From assembly GCF_963664965.1 (NCBI RefSeq), contig NZ_OY761823.1, positions 1,560,001 to 1,624,000 on the forward strand: a stretch of DNA of 64,000 nt. Reading direction: 5' to 3'. The position numbers were made by a program, and so were the translations under genes. Below the pieces are notes generated by a model that saw only the letters and a list, made by a program, of their open reading frames with translations, did not search any database and was not told the origin of the DNA. Below, piece by piece: positions 8,425-15,505 of the stretch. Position 1 is the first letter of the stretch. Each line of letters begins with the position of its first letter. This stretch comes from an uncultured Pseudodesulfovibrio sp. Its GTDB lineage: Bacteria; Desulfobacterota; Desulfovibrionia; Desulfovibrionales; Desulfovibrionaceae.

Positions 8425-9684
8425 ATGCGTTTACTTGCCGTTGTTCTGACATTCCTTATTTGCTCTGCCACGGCTTTTGCCGGTGGCTGGGAGCCCATGT
8501 TGTCTTCTCACGCCTATGGTCCCGAGCGGATCGTGGCTGTGGACAAGTCCTCTCAGACGCTCATCATGCTTGAGCGCAAGAGTCCCTTGCACGAAGTCCG
8601 CCGTTTCCCCTGTACCACTGGTCAGTCCGTGGGCGATAAGCTGGTCGAAGGTGACCTGCGTACCCCTGAAGGCGTGTATTTCGTCGGTCCGAAGATCAAG
8701 CGCAAGCTCGACTGGGGGCTTTACGGAAATCTTGCCTATTCACTTAATTATCCCAATCCCATAGACCGTATCAACGGAAAGACCGGCGGCGGTATCTGGA
8801 TTCATGGCCGAGGCAAGGAATTCGTGCCTCGCGACACGCTTGGGTGTGTGGCTCTCAAGGTCCCGGACATGCGTAACGTTGCTCAGGAAATCGCCTTCGG
8901 TACGCCTGTGGTGATAGCCAGCGAGCTTGCGTGGACGCAGGAGCCGGGTGAAAACGATCCCACTGCCAAACTGCTCGCAGAGGAACTCCAAGCATGGGCG
9001 TCGGATTGGGAAAAGCGCGGTGACGCATTCTTTTCCCATTACGATCAAGCGCTCATGAACTTGTCCGAAGGGCGGAGTTTCGACAGTTTTATCCGACACA
9101 AGAAGGGCATATTCGCGGCAAAGCCGTGGATTCATGTCATGGTTGACAATATCCGCGCCATTCCCGGTCCGGATTACTGGGTAACGTGGTTTGACCAGTA
9201 TTATCGCGCTCCCGGCATTGTTTCGAACACGGGTAAGCGTTTCTACTGGAAAAAGGACCCTGAAGGGAATTGGCGGATCGTTGGACGGGAATACGTTCCG
9301 GCCTCAGAAGATCTGGGCAGCAAGTATCTGGCCGCGAAATCGGCAGAAGTGCAGACTGTCATTGAAGCTTGGAAAAACGCATGGCTCGCCATGGACATCG
9401 AGGCCTACGGCCAGTTATATTCCGCCGGTGCGGTGCAGGGAAATCGCAGGGGCGCAAGGCACATAGCTGATTACAAAAAGACGTTGTGGGCAAAGACGGC
9501 TCCTGTTAAGGTCACCATTGACGATCTGAAGGTTTCGTCTCACCCGAGAGGGCTTCAGGTCGCATTCTTGCAAACGTTTGAGGATGCAGGCGGTTATTCC
9601 GATATCGGCCTGAAGACAATGATCCTGACCCCCGACGGCGGTTCATGGAAGATCGAAAGCGAGCAGTGGAGACGGGGTAGATGA
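8425..9684 (+). CDS. Secreted L,D-transpeptidase / L,D-carboxypeptidase, Csd6 type, with two NTF2-like domains
   Basis: A signal peptide (MRLLAVVLTFLICSATAFAG) leads into an ErfK/YbiS catalytic domain with the motif IHGRG ... TLGCVALK. H127 and the nucleophile C141 are present. Residues about 170-285 and about 300-419 each look like an NTF2/SnoaL-type domain (two rounds of EAW...W ... WRI or WKI). Helicobacter Csd6 has a single such domain behind the catalytic one, so the second is an addition. Csd6-type enzymes trim peptidoglycan tetrapeptides to tripeptides. The ATG at 8425 (AAGGA four bases before) is preferred over TTG codons at 8410 and 8413. The stop overlaps the next start by four bases, and an M14 carboxypeptidase follows one gene later, which supports a role in wall trimming and cell shape. 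Confidence 0.88.
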   Translation: MRLLAVVLTFLICSATAFAGGWEPMLSSHAYGPERIVAVDKSSQTLIMLERKSPLHEVRRFPCTTGQSVGDKLVEGDLRTPEGVYFVGPKIKRKLDWGLYGNLAYSLNYPNPIDRINGKTGGGIWIHGRGKEFVPRDTLGCVALKVPDMRNVAQEIAFGTPVVIASELAWTQEPGENDPTAKLLAEELQAWASDWEKRGDAFFSHYDQALMNLSEGRSFDSFIRHKKGIFAAKPWIHVMVDNIRAIPGPDYWVTWFDQYYRAPGIVSNTGKRFYWKKDPEGNWRIVGREYVPASEDLGSKYLAAKSAEVQTVIEAWKNAWLAMDIEAYGQLYSAGAVQGNRRGARHIADYKKTLWAKTAPVKVTIDDLKVSSHPRGLQVAFLQTFEDAGGYSDIGLKTMILTPDGGSWKIESEQWRRGR

Positions 9685-10385
9685 ACGATTCCAAATACAG
9701 CGTGCTATTCATGCGGGATGACCGGGACGTGACCCGGTATCGCGTGAGTCCGTTCTGGCTCAAGATGTTCATTTTCACGCAGGTGTTTCTCTTCCTGTGT
9801 GCAGCAGGCGGCATCTACATGGGCGTGCGCGGTTTCAAGGTCAACGCTGACCTTCAGTCCGAAAACAAGGGGCTTGAGCAGCGTCTTGTCGACGCAGAAG
9901 TCCGTCTTGAACGCCTTGGCAACATGGAGAAGATTCTCCAATCCTATGATCCCGCAGAACTCCAGTCCCTGCTTTCCTCCGCCACCAGTGAACTGGAAGA
10001 GGAAAAAGAGCAGATCACTGTCGATCTCAACAAGATTTTCACCCGCGTGGATACGCAGCAGGTTGGCGTGGAAAACCTTCAGGCCCGGATTGCCGGACGG
10101 AAGGTCAGTGTCAGTTTCGAACTGAATAATCTACAGGCATCCAAAGCCGTGGTCGGTCAGGCAGCCCTTTCCTTTGTCAAGAAGGGTGGGGAGTCGGTTT
10201 CGGCCAAGACCAACAGGAGCGACCTGAGTTTCCAGATTCAGCGCTTCAAACGTATCCAGACGACATTTCTCCTGCCTGACGGGCTGGAACAGAAAGATCT
10301 GTTCGGCCTGCGCCTTGAGATCAAAGGCAAGGGCGGGGATGTCATTTTTGCTGAAACATATCCATTTTACCACATACTTGCGTAG
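9681..10385 (+). CDS. Membrane-anchored coiled-coil protein in the cell-shape cluster, function unknown
   Basis: A 234-residue protein with a short cytoplasmic N-terminus (about 27 residues), one transmembrane helix at about 28-48, a coiled coil at about 52-120 (rich in Glu, Leu and Gln, e.g. ELEEEKEQITVDL), and a beta-rich C-terminal domain of about 100 residues, presumably periplasmic. It overlaps the Csd6-like gene by four bases and is followed after 36 bases by the Csd4-like gene. Its position between two peptidoglycan-trimming enzymes suggests a scaffold or localisation factor. That is inference; no known shape protein is recognised in the sequence. Confidence 0.8.
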   Translation: MNDSKYSVLFMRDDRDVTRYRVSPFWLKMFIFTQVFLFLCAAGGIYMGVRGFKVNADLQSENKGLEQRLVDAEVRLERLGNMEKILQSYDPAELQSLLSSATSELEEEKEQITVDLNKIFTRVDTQQVGVENLQARIAGRKVSVSFELNNLQASKAVVGQAALSFVKKGGESVSAKTNRSDLSFQIQRFKRIQTTFLLPDGLEQKDLFGLRLEIKGKGGDVIFAETYPFYHILA

Positions 10386-10421
10386 TAGCGGGATGCCGTC
10401 ACGGGCAGTCTGAAGGAGCCG

Positions 10422-12164
10422 ATGGTGTTGAGACGCATTTTTTCCACAACATGTTTGCTCGGTCTGACTCTCATGATGCTTGCGGTATCGCATGCCCGCG
10501 CCGCTACGTGGGAACACTCCTTCTTTTCCGGAACCCAGTATCCGCTGCGCGTCGTCTACATTGAAGGCAGCGCGCCCGGTCCGACCATCATGGTTCAGGG
10601 CGGTATTCAGGGGGACGAGACTTCCGGATTCGTTACGGCACAGCTTTTGTCGCAGGCCAAGGTCAGTCGCGGCAATCTCATAGTCCTTCCGCGGGCCAAC
10701 GTCCCCTCCATCAATCTGTGTAAACGGCAGATCAACGTAGACATGAACCGTCGGTTCGATCAGGACTACAATCGTTTTTATGAAGACCGTGTGGCCCGTG
10801 TCATTCGGTTTCTGCTCGCCCAGAGCGATGCCTTCATTCATCTGCATGAGGGAAGCGGTTTCTATAATCCTACCTACGTGGATAATTTGCGGAATCCCAA
10901 GCGCTATGGGCAGTCCATCATTGTCGACACTCTCGTGTATGACAAAATCGACCTTGCCCACACCGTGAACACGGTACTGAACGAAATCAACAGCCGCATA
11001 GGGTTGAGCGATTATCAGTTCAAGCTCTTCAATACCAAGACGTTTGACAAGGGCACCAATTATCCTGAAATGCGTAAGTCCCTGACGTGCTATGCTCTGG
11101 CCGAACATGGCATTCCCGCCATGGCTGTCGAGGTGAGCAAGGATATCCGTCAGATCGATTGGAAGGTCCGGCAGCAGCTTGCCGCCACTGTCATGCTTTT
11201 GCAGCAGTTCGGCGTGCATGTCGAAACACCTGATTTCAGCGATGCGGACGTTCGGGCGTATGCGCGCAAGGGCGTGCAGATCAGCGTGAACGGGCGTGTC
11301 ATGCACAATAATTCCACCATCAATCTTGTCCCCGGCTCGACTCTGTCGGTCAAATCGCTTGCATCCGGTCCCCGTGAGTTCGCACCGGAACTGGCCCTGT
11401 TCGCTTCGGACCGCCCCGGCGTCAATCTGATGCAGGCGCGGCGTATGGCGCTTGAGCCGTTTTCCGCGCTGGAATTGCGAAGCGACGGCAAACGCGTGGC
11501 CCGTGTCCGTGTGAACTGGTCCGGCAAGATGCCTGCTTCTCCGGGCGATGACAAAGCCGTGTTCGTGTGCTGGCTGAACGGCAACCCCGTGTTTGTGCGG
11601 GACGGCGAAACACTCAGTGCGGTGGAAGGCGATCAGCTCATCCTGGAAGGGATGTGGGGAAGTGATCGGCAGGAAGTGGTGAATCTCAAGGGGTTTGTGG
11701 CCATACCATGGGCCAACAACGGGCAGGACCTCGGGTGGGAGATCATTCTTGATCCCGGTAATTTCATGACCAAGTACAGCATGCCGACCAAGCGTCCTGG
11801 AGTCACCCGCTTCCGCGTGGTGCGGGAAACGCCGGGTGCGCCTGCTGCCAAATTTTACGTTGATATTGAACCGCGCACCGTGCTCGCCCTTCGGTTGGCT
11901 GACAAGCGCGGGCAGTCATTGCTCATTCCGTGGACTTCCGGGGGCAACTACCGGCTTCCTGAAGGGGAATACATGCTGGAAGCGGCATGGAGCAACGGTC
12001 CGGGCAGCAAGCTCATTGCTACAGCCGGAACCCGGCCGCTTGATCTGGGGGAGCATTTTACTGTGAATTATGCCAAACCCGTCGAACTGACCGTAAGACA
12101 GGCGACCACTTTCGCAGGTATTGGGTCCATGACGTTCTCTGCGGGAGGACTGGCCGAGAGATAG
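10422..12164 (+). CDS. Periplasmic M14 zinc carboxypeptidase, Csd4/Pgp1-like
   Basis: A 580-residue secreted protein: signal peptide at residues 1-28 (ending SHARA), an M14 carboxypeptidase domain at about 35-265, then about 300 residues of beta-rich modules. The zinc ligands appear to be Q63 and E66 in GGIQGDE and H142 in IHLHEG, with the catalytic glutamate E237 in MAVEVSK. In most M14 enzymes the first ligand is histidine. A glutamine there is known from Helicobacter pylori Csd4, the D,L-carboxypeptidase that trims peptidoglycan tripeptides to dipeptides and generates helical shape. The start has AAGGAG five bases upstream. With the Csd6-like gene two positions upstream, the cluster can supply both consecutive trimming steps. 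Confidence 0.88.
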   Translation: MVLRRIFSTTCLLGLTLMMLAVSHARAATWEHSFFSGTQYPLRVVYIEGSAPGPTIMVQGGIQGDETSGFVTAQLLSQAKVSRGNLIVLPRANVPSINLCKRQINVDMNRRFDQDYNRFYEDRVARVIRFLLAQSDAFIHLHEGSGFYNPTYVDNLRNPKRYGQSIIVDTLVYDKIDLAHTVNTVLNEINSRIGLSDYQFKLFNTKTFDKGTNYPEMRKSLTCYALAEHGIPAMAVEVSKDIRQIDWKVRQQLAATVMLLQQFGVHVETPDFSDADVRAYARKGVQISVNGRVMHNNSTINLVPGSTLSVKSLASGPREFAPELALFASDRPGVNLMQARRMALEPFSALELRSDGKRVARVRVNWSGKMPASPGDDKAVFVCWLNGNPVFVRDGETLSAVEGDQLILEGMWGSDRQEVVNLKGFVAIPWANNGQDLGWEIILDPGNFMTKYSMPTKRPGVTRFRVVRETPGAPAAKFYVDIEPRTVLALRLADKRGQSLLIPWTSGGNYRLPEGEYMLEAAWSNGPGSKLIATAGTRPLDLGEHFTVNYAKPVELTVRQATTFAGIGSMTFSAGGLAER

Positions 12165-12189
12165 ACGACATCAGCAAGCTGAATGTATC

Positions 12190-12219
12190 AAGGCGATGGG
12201 GTGCACCTGTCGCCTTTTT
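12190..12219 (+). terminator. Terminator of the cell-shape cluster
   Basis: The stem AAGGCGA/TCGCCTT is followed by five T, 25 bases after the Csd4-like stop codon. Confidence 0.8.
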
Positions 12220-12270
12220 GTATTGCCATATGGTGTGCTATCATCTGTCGTGAAAATGAAAGGAGGCAGC

Positions 12271-12456
12271 ATGACCATAGAACGCATACTGCGGGGCATG
12301 GCGGGATTTTTCGTCCTTGTGAGTTTGTTACTGGCTTATTTCCATTCACAAAACTGGCTGTGGTTCACTGCGTTTGTCGGATTGAACCTGTTTCAGTCTG
12401 CCTTTACGGGGTGGTGTCCGGCCATCACGATACTGAAAAAGCTGGGATTCAAGTAG
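12271..12456 (+). CDS. Small inner-membrane protein, DUF2892 (YgaP-like) family
   Basis: A 61-residue protein starting [14 protein letters not shown] and ending [13 protein letters not shown]. Two hydrophobic helices flank the conserved segment [16 protein letters not shown]. This matches the DUF2892 family, found alone or fused to rhodanese domains. The ATG at 12271 has an excellent AGGAGG at 12261-12266. The single conserved Cys-Pro near the C-terminus is typical. Its function is not established. It converges with the PAP2 gene, with only three bases between the stops. Confidence 0.88.
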   Translation: MTIERILRGMAGFFVLVSLLLAYFHSQNWLWFTAFVGLNLFQSAFTGWCPAITILKKLGFK

Positions 12457-12459
12457 TTG

Positions 12460-13101
12460 TCAGCGTCGTCCATAAGGGTAGATTATCCGCCAGCCCCAGA
12501 CCGCGACGGTGATGCCTATGAACGCTCCGAACAGCACGTCCGAGGGATAGTGCTTGAGGGCGACGATGCGGGATATCCCTACCAGTATGGCGATTGCAAG
12601 CGCAGGGAAGCGCACGCGCGGCAGGGCGAAGCCGAGTGCGGTCATGGTTGAAAAGATGCGGAGCGTGTGTCCTGAAGGAAAGGAATGGTGAAGATAGTCG
12701 CCGGCCAGCGGGAAGAAGCCGTATATTCCCTTTTCAAACAGCAGCGCCGGTCTGGCCCGTCCGAAGAGTTCCTTGAGAACGTCACCAACAGTCATGGCAA
12801 CGGCCACGGTGACGCACATGTACAGAATGCATTTGGAGCGGTGGCTCAGACCGTTCTTGAGGGCATCACACGCACTGACGATGAGTCCCGTCTCGACAAG
12901 GGACTTGATGAACATGCCGTTGGCGGCCAGCGATATGTATTTTGCCAGCGCGTGCCATATGGTCGGCTTCAGAATGAGTGCCGCTTCAGAGATTTGGCGG
13001 TCCAGAAAAAGATATGCCGCCACGATGAGCAGAGCAGTAGCCGTGGCGGCAGTGGCTGTTTTCAGCAAGGTCCGGTTCATGAGCCCGTTCATGCCGGTCA
13101 A
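12460..13101 (-). CDS. PAP2 family membrane phosphatase
   Basis: A 213-residue multi-pass protein with the three phosphatase motifs in order: KELFGRARP, SFPSGHT and SRIVALKHYPSD. These correspond to the KxxxxxxRP, PSGH and SRxxxxxHxxxD motifs of lipid phosphate phosphatases such as undecaprenyl-pyrophosphate or phosphatidylglycerophosphate phosphatases. The substrate cannot be told from the sequence. Its ATG overlaps the stop of the upstream zinc-ribbon gene by four bases, so the two form a small operon. Confidence 0.92.
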   Translation of the reverse strand: MTGMNGLMNRTLLKTATAATATALLIVAAYLFLDRQISEAALILKPTIWHALAKYISLAANGMFIKSLVETGLIVSACDALKNGLSHRSKCILYMCVTVAVAMTVGDVLKELFGRARPALLFEKGIYGFFPLAGDYLHHSFPSGHTLRIFSTMTALGFALPRVRFPALAIAILVGISRIVALKHYPSDVLFGAFIGITVAVWGWRIIYPYGRR

Positions 13102-13349
13102 CTCATTTTCTTGCCGACGAGGACCAGCAGAATGCCGAGGACAAATGAAATGCCTCCCATGACGTACATGCCGTAGAGGAGCATGATGAGTCCGAGAAAG
13201 GCCAGCAGGCCGCCTGCGACGAGTGACACACCGGCGTTCATGGTCATCTTGCTTGCCATCTTGTCACTTTTGCGAACCAGTTTCGTTCCGCAGTATTTGC
13301 AGGAACGCTGTGTCGCCTTGATCGTTTTTCCGCATTTTGGACATTTCAT
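13098..13349 (-). CDS. Small zinc-ribbon membrane protein
   Basis: The ATG at 13349 gives an 83-residue product beginning MKCPKCGKTIKATQRSCKYC, a four-cysteine zinc ribbon (CxxC twice), followed by a basic linker and two hydrophobic helices at about residues 38-80, ending GKKMS. The longer in-frame extension upstream is rejected because it runs through an A/T-rich stretch. It overlaps the PAP2 gene start. The function is unknown; zinc ribbon plus two helices is common in small bacterial membrane proteins. Confidence 0.82.
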   Translation of the reverse strand: MKCPKCGKTIKATQRSCKYCGTKLVRKSDKMASKMTMNAGVSLVAGGLLAFLGLIMLLYGMYVMGGISFVLGILLVLVGKKMS

Positions 13350-13591
13350 GATGTCCCAAGTTACCAAAAAAAAAGATGGGGGGGTAGCCTGAAAATGCAA
13401 TATATAATGAAGATGCGTTATTTTCTTATTGTTTGACGAGGCAACTTGGTTGTCTGTATTGCCCTGTTTCATTTTGGCACGAAGTGAATCTCGTCCCCGT
13501 CACCTGTATGAAGATCGATTCGCGGTCAAGAAAATGTCGCTGTGATGCGGCTGTGTGATTGAGGGGTAAAGGAGGGAGTTTTGTGGGCACG

Positions 13592-13625
13592 AAAAAGGCC
13601 CATGCAGGCATTACCTGCATGGGCC
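13592..13625 (-). terminator. Terminator after tRNA-Arg copy 1
   Basis: A perfect 12-pair stem (GGCCCATGCAGG/CCTGCATGGGCC, loop TAATG on the minus strand) is followed by five T in the minus direction, about 12 bases beyond the tRNA 3' end. Confidence 0.9.
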
Positions 13626-13636
13626 GTATTTTCTGA

Positions 13637-13713
13637 TGGCGCGCCCGGCACGATTCGAACGTGCGACCTTTCGGTTCGTAGCCGAATGCTCTATCCAGCT
13701 GAGCCACGGGCGC
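13637..13713 (-). tRNA. tRNA-Arg (anticodon ACG), copy 1
   Basis: A 77-base cloverleaf including an encoded CCA. The acceptor stem is GCGCCCG/CGGGCGC, the D arm GGCTCAGCTGGATAGAGC, the anticodon stem TTCGG/CCGAA with loop CTACGAA (anticodon ACG, read as ICG after deamination), and the T arm GCACG/CGTGC with loop TTCGAAT. It is identical to the copy at 13848-13924. Confidence 0.97.
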
Positions 13714-13800
13714 GTTGAAAGAGTGTTTAAAGGCAACGGGCCTTCCCGTCAAGTAATATGATGATTCTCTTGCCGGAATGTTTGGATTATCGTTTGGGCA

Positions 13801-13837
13801 AAGAAAAAGGGACCTGAATTTTCATTCAAGTCCCTTT
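13801..13837 (-). terminator. Terminator after tRNA-Arg copy 2
   Basis: The imperfect stem AAAGGGACTTGAAT/ATTCAGGTCCCTTT around a TTTC/GAAA loop is followed by a T-rich run in the minus direction, just downstream of the second tRNA. Confidence 0.75.
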
Positions 13838-13847
13838 GCTGCCTTAA

Positions 13848-13924
13848 TGGCGCGCCCGGCACGATTCGAACGTGCGACCTTTCGGTTCGTAGCCGAATGC
13901 TCTATCCAGCTGAGCCACGGGCGC
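13848..13924 (-). tRNA. tRNA-Arg (anticodon ACG), copy 2
   Basis: Same 77-base sequence and cloverleaf as the copy at 13637-13713, with encoded CCA and anticodon ACG. The 5' flank (GAAAGAGTGT just before the tRNA on both) is also similar, which suggests a tandem duplication that included the leader. Each copy has its own downstream terminator. Confidence 0.97.
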
Positions 13925-13973
13925 GCGGTGAAAGAGTGTCTATGTCGAAGCCGCTTTTCCGTCAAGCACTTTT

Positions 13974-14429
13974 TTATGAATTCTTGAATTTTGTTGAAAA
14001 TTCATCTTCCAACCCGCACACGAGTTGCCCGCTTTTGGCCTTGATCCGAATGAGTTCTGTGTCGGGATGGGCCGCGAACTCCTCCATGTCAGGGTATTTG
14101 GCGAGGAAATGCTTGGTGATCGCCTTGATGGTCTGCGGCTTGTTGATGGGCGCGTAGACCCCCTGAATGGTCAGGGCCATGGCCTTGTCACGATTGTCAG
14201 GCAAGTGCTCTTCGCGGGTGTCGATGAGGATGCTCACATGCGGACATTTCTTTATGTTCTGGCTTTTGTGCGAATTCTTCCGCGACAGGAAATAGAATTT
14301 CATCGCTGCGTGATCCACCAGGAAGGCCATGAGTGAAACATGCGGGTTTCTGCCGTCGGATGTGCCGAGTACGCAGATATCCTTGCCAAGGACGAGGTCG
14401 TCGATAATTTGCAATTTGTTTTTGCTCAT
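13974..14429 (-). CDS. Pyridoxamine 5'-phosphate oxidase-like flavin-binding protein
   Basis: A 151-residue split-barrel protein. It has the features of the PNPOx-like superfamily: LGTSDGRNPHVSLMAF near the N-terminus, KFYFLSRKNSHKSQNI, then HVSILIDTREE. Members bind FMN, F420 or haem, and many have no known substrate. No additional domain is present. It is transcribed divergently from the APS-reductase-like gene, with 57 bases between the starts. Confidence 0.85.
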   Translation of the reverse strand: MSKNKLQIIDDLVLGKDICVLGTSDGRNPHVSLMAFLVDHAAMKFYFLSRKNSHKSQNIKKCPHVSILIDTREEHLPDNRDKAMALTIQGVYAPINKPQTIKAITKHFLAKYPDMEEFAAHPDTELIRIKAKSGQLVCGLEDEFSTKFKNS

Positions 14430-14486
14430 GAGACTCCTTAGCTCACAATTACGTCGTCCTCAATTATAACAATATATAGGTGCGTC

Positions 14487-15170
14487 ATGCCGTCGGCTTC
14501 GCTGGATGAAAAAATCAATTGCACGGAAACCGAACTGACCGGACTGCTGGACACCGCGTCATCGGATGCTGTTCGAGTGGCATGGACCGGAGGCAAGGAT
14601 TCCACTGTCGTCCTGTTTATCTGGAAGGCTCTGCTTGATCATCACGGTCTCGGTCCGGTCCGGGCCATCAATCTGGACACGGGGTGCAAATTCCCCGAAG
14701 TGCTTGCCTTTCGTGACAGGCTGACGCGGGAGTGGGGCGTGGACCTGCATGTGGCGCGCCCCGGCGTCGAACTGGCCGGGTATCCCGTGGCGCAGGATGT
14801 CATGACCTGCTGCCACGATCTGAAGGTGAAGCCGCTTAAGGCAGCCATCCGGGAAACTGGGGCGACCCACCTGCTGACAGGCATTCGACATGACGAGCAC
14901 CCGGACAGAGCCGGCAGGGAAGTGCGTGAGCAGCGCGATGATCCGCCGCATATCCTGCTCAACCCGCTTCTCGACTGGACCGAAACCGATATCTGGGCCT
15001 TTCATGCCCGTTTCAACCTGCCTCACTGCGAACTGTACGATCAGGGATACCGTTCATTGGGCTGCGTGCCGTGCACTTCCAAATCCGGAGTCGGAAATGG
15101 AGAACGAAGTGGCCGTGATCAGTCCAAGGAAAGCGTGCTCGAATCGCTCACCAGTCTCGGATATTTTTAG
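14487..15170 (+). CDS. APS/PAPS reductase-like PP-loop protein lacking the catalytic C-terminus
   Basis: A 227-residue protein of the adenosine-phosphosulfate reductase family. The PP-loop WTGGKDSTVVL (about 33-43) binds the nucleotide. The Cys-Cys pair C108/C109 in MTCCHDLKVKPL and C193/C196 in LGCVPCT match the ligands of the [4Fe-4S] cluster in APS-type reductases. The family's final ECGLH motif with the nucleophilic cysteine is absent: after GERSGRD the protein ends in SKESVLESLTSLGYF. It is therefore unlikely to perform the normal reductase step. It could bind APS or act in another sulfur or thiolation reaction. No sulfur-assimilation gene is adjacent. Confidence 0.85.
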   Translation: MPSASLDEKINCTETELTGLLDTASSDAVRVAWTGGKDSTVVLFIWKALLDHHGLGPVRAINLDTGCKFPEVLAFRDRLTREWGVDLHVARPGVELAGYPVAQDVMTCCHDLKVKPLKAAIRETGATHLLTGIRHDEHPDRAGREVREQRDDPPHILLNPLLDWTETDIWAFHARFNLPHCELYDQGYRSLGCVPCTSKSGVGNGERSGRDQSKESVLESLTSLGYF

Positions 15171-15505
15171 TCCATTTTCAGAAAATTATTTTTTTTTAAA
15201 TTGAGGGTCGCAACCTGTTTTTTAGGTTGGGAATCTTTTCACATAATTCTATCCCTTTTTGTGCCGGAATTACGGGGGTTCCCGGATGGCAAGTCTTTTT
15301 TACAAAAAAGTAGAGGCGGTTAGCTGGTGTCAATTTGGTGGCAAGTTTAATCGTAGGGGGTCTTGACCTAAGGGAAGACTTCCCCTAATAGCCCTTGGTT
15401 ACTAGGCTAAGGGTAAGGTGCATTCGCACGCGGATTCCGGTTGGAGGTGAACCGGGAATCCGGTGTCAGTTGTACTCGTATTCAATCTTCTGAAACGAGG
15501 TCATC
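15171..15505 (+). promoter_or_regulatory. Hairpin-rich leader of the ech operon
   Basis: No gene is seen in these 335 bases. They contain six inverted repeats in a row: 15211-15229 (CAACCT/AGGTTG), 15264-15285 (CCGGAA/TTCCCGG), 15295-15310 (CTTTTTT/AAAAAAG), 15354-15387 (TAGGGG-GTCTT/AAGAC-TT-CCCCTA), 15389-15415 (TAGCCCTT/AAGGGTA) and 15432-15461 (GGATTCCGGTT/AACCGGGAATCC with GGAGGTG in the loop). The first may terminate the upstream gene. TTGACC at 15363 with TAATAG about 18 bases later could be a promoter, but it lies within one of the hairpins. The rest looks like a structured 5' untranslated region. Confidence 0.55.

Noticed and set aside
13426-13987. Short frames overlapping the tRNA-Arg genes on both strands
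   Set aside because: They run through tRNA cloverleaf sequence and terminators; the tRNA calls explain the region.
15285-15345. Sigma-54 promoter (GG-N10-GC) before the ech operon
   Set aside because: TGGCA segments at 15287 and 15339 lack the GC element at the right spacing.
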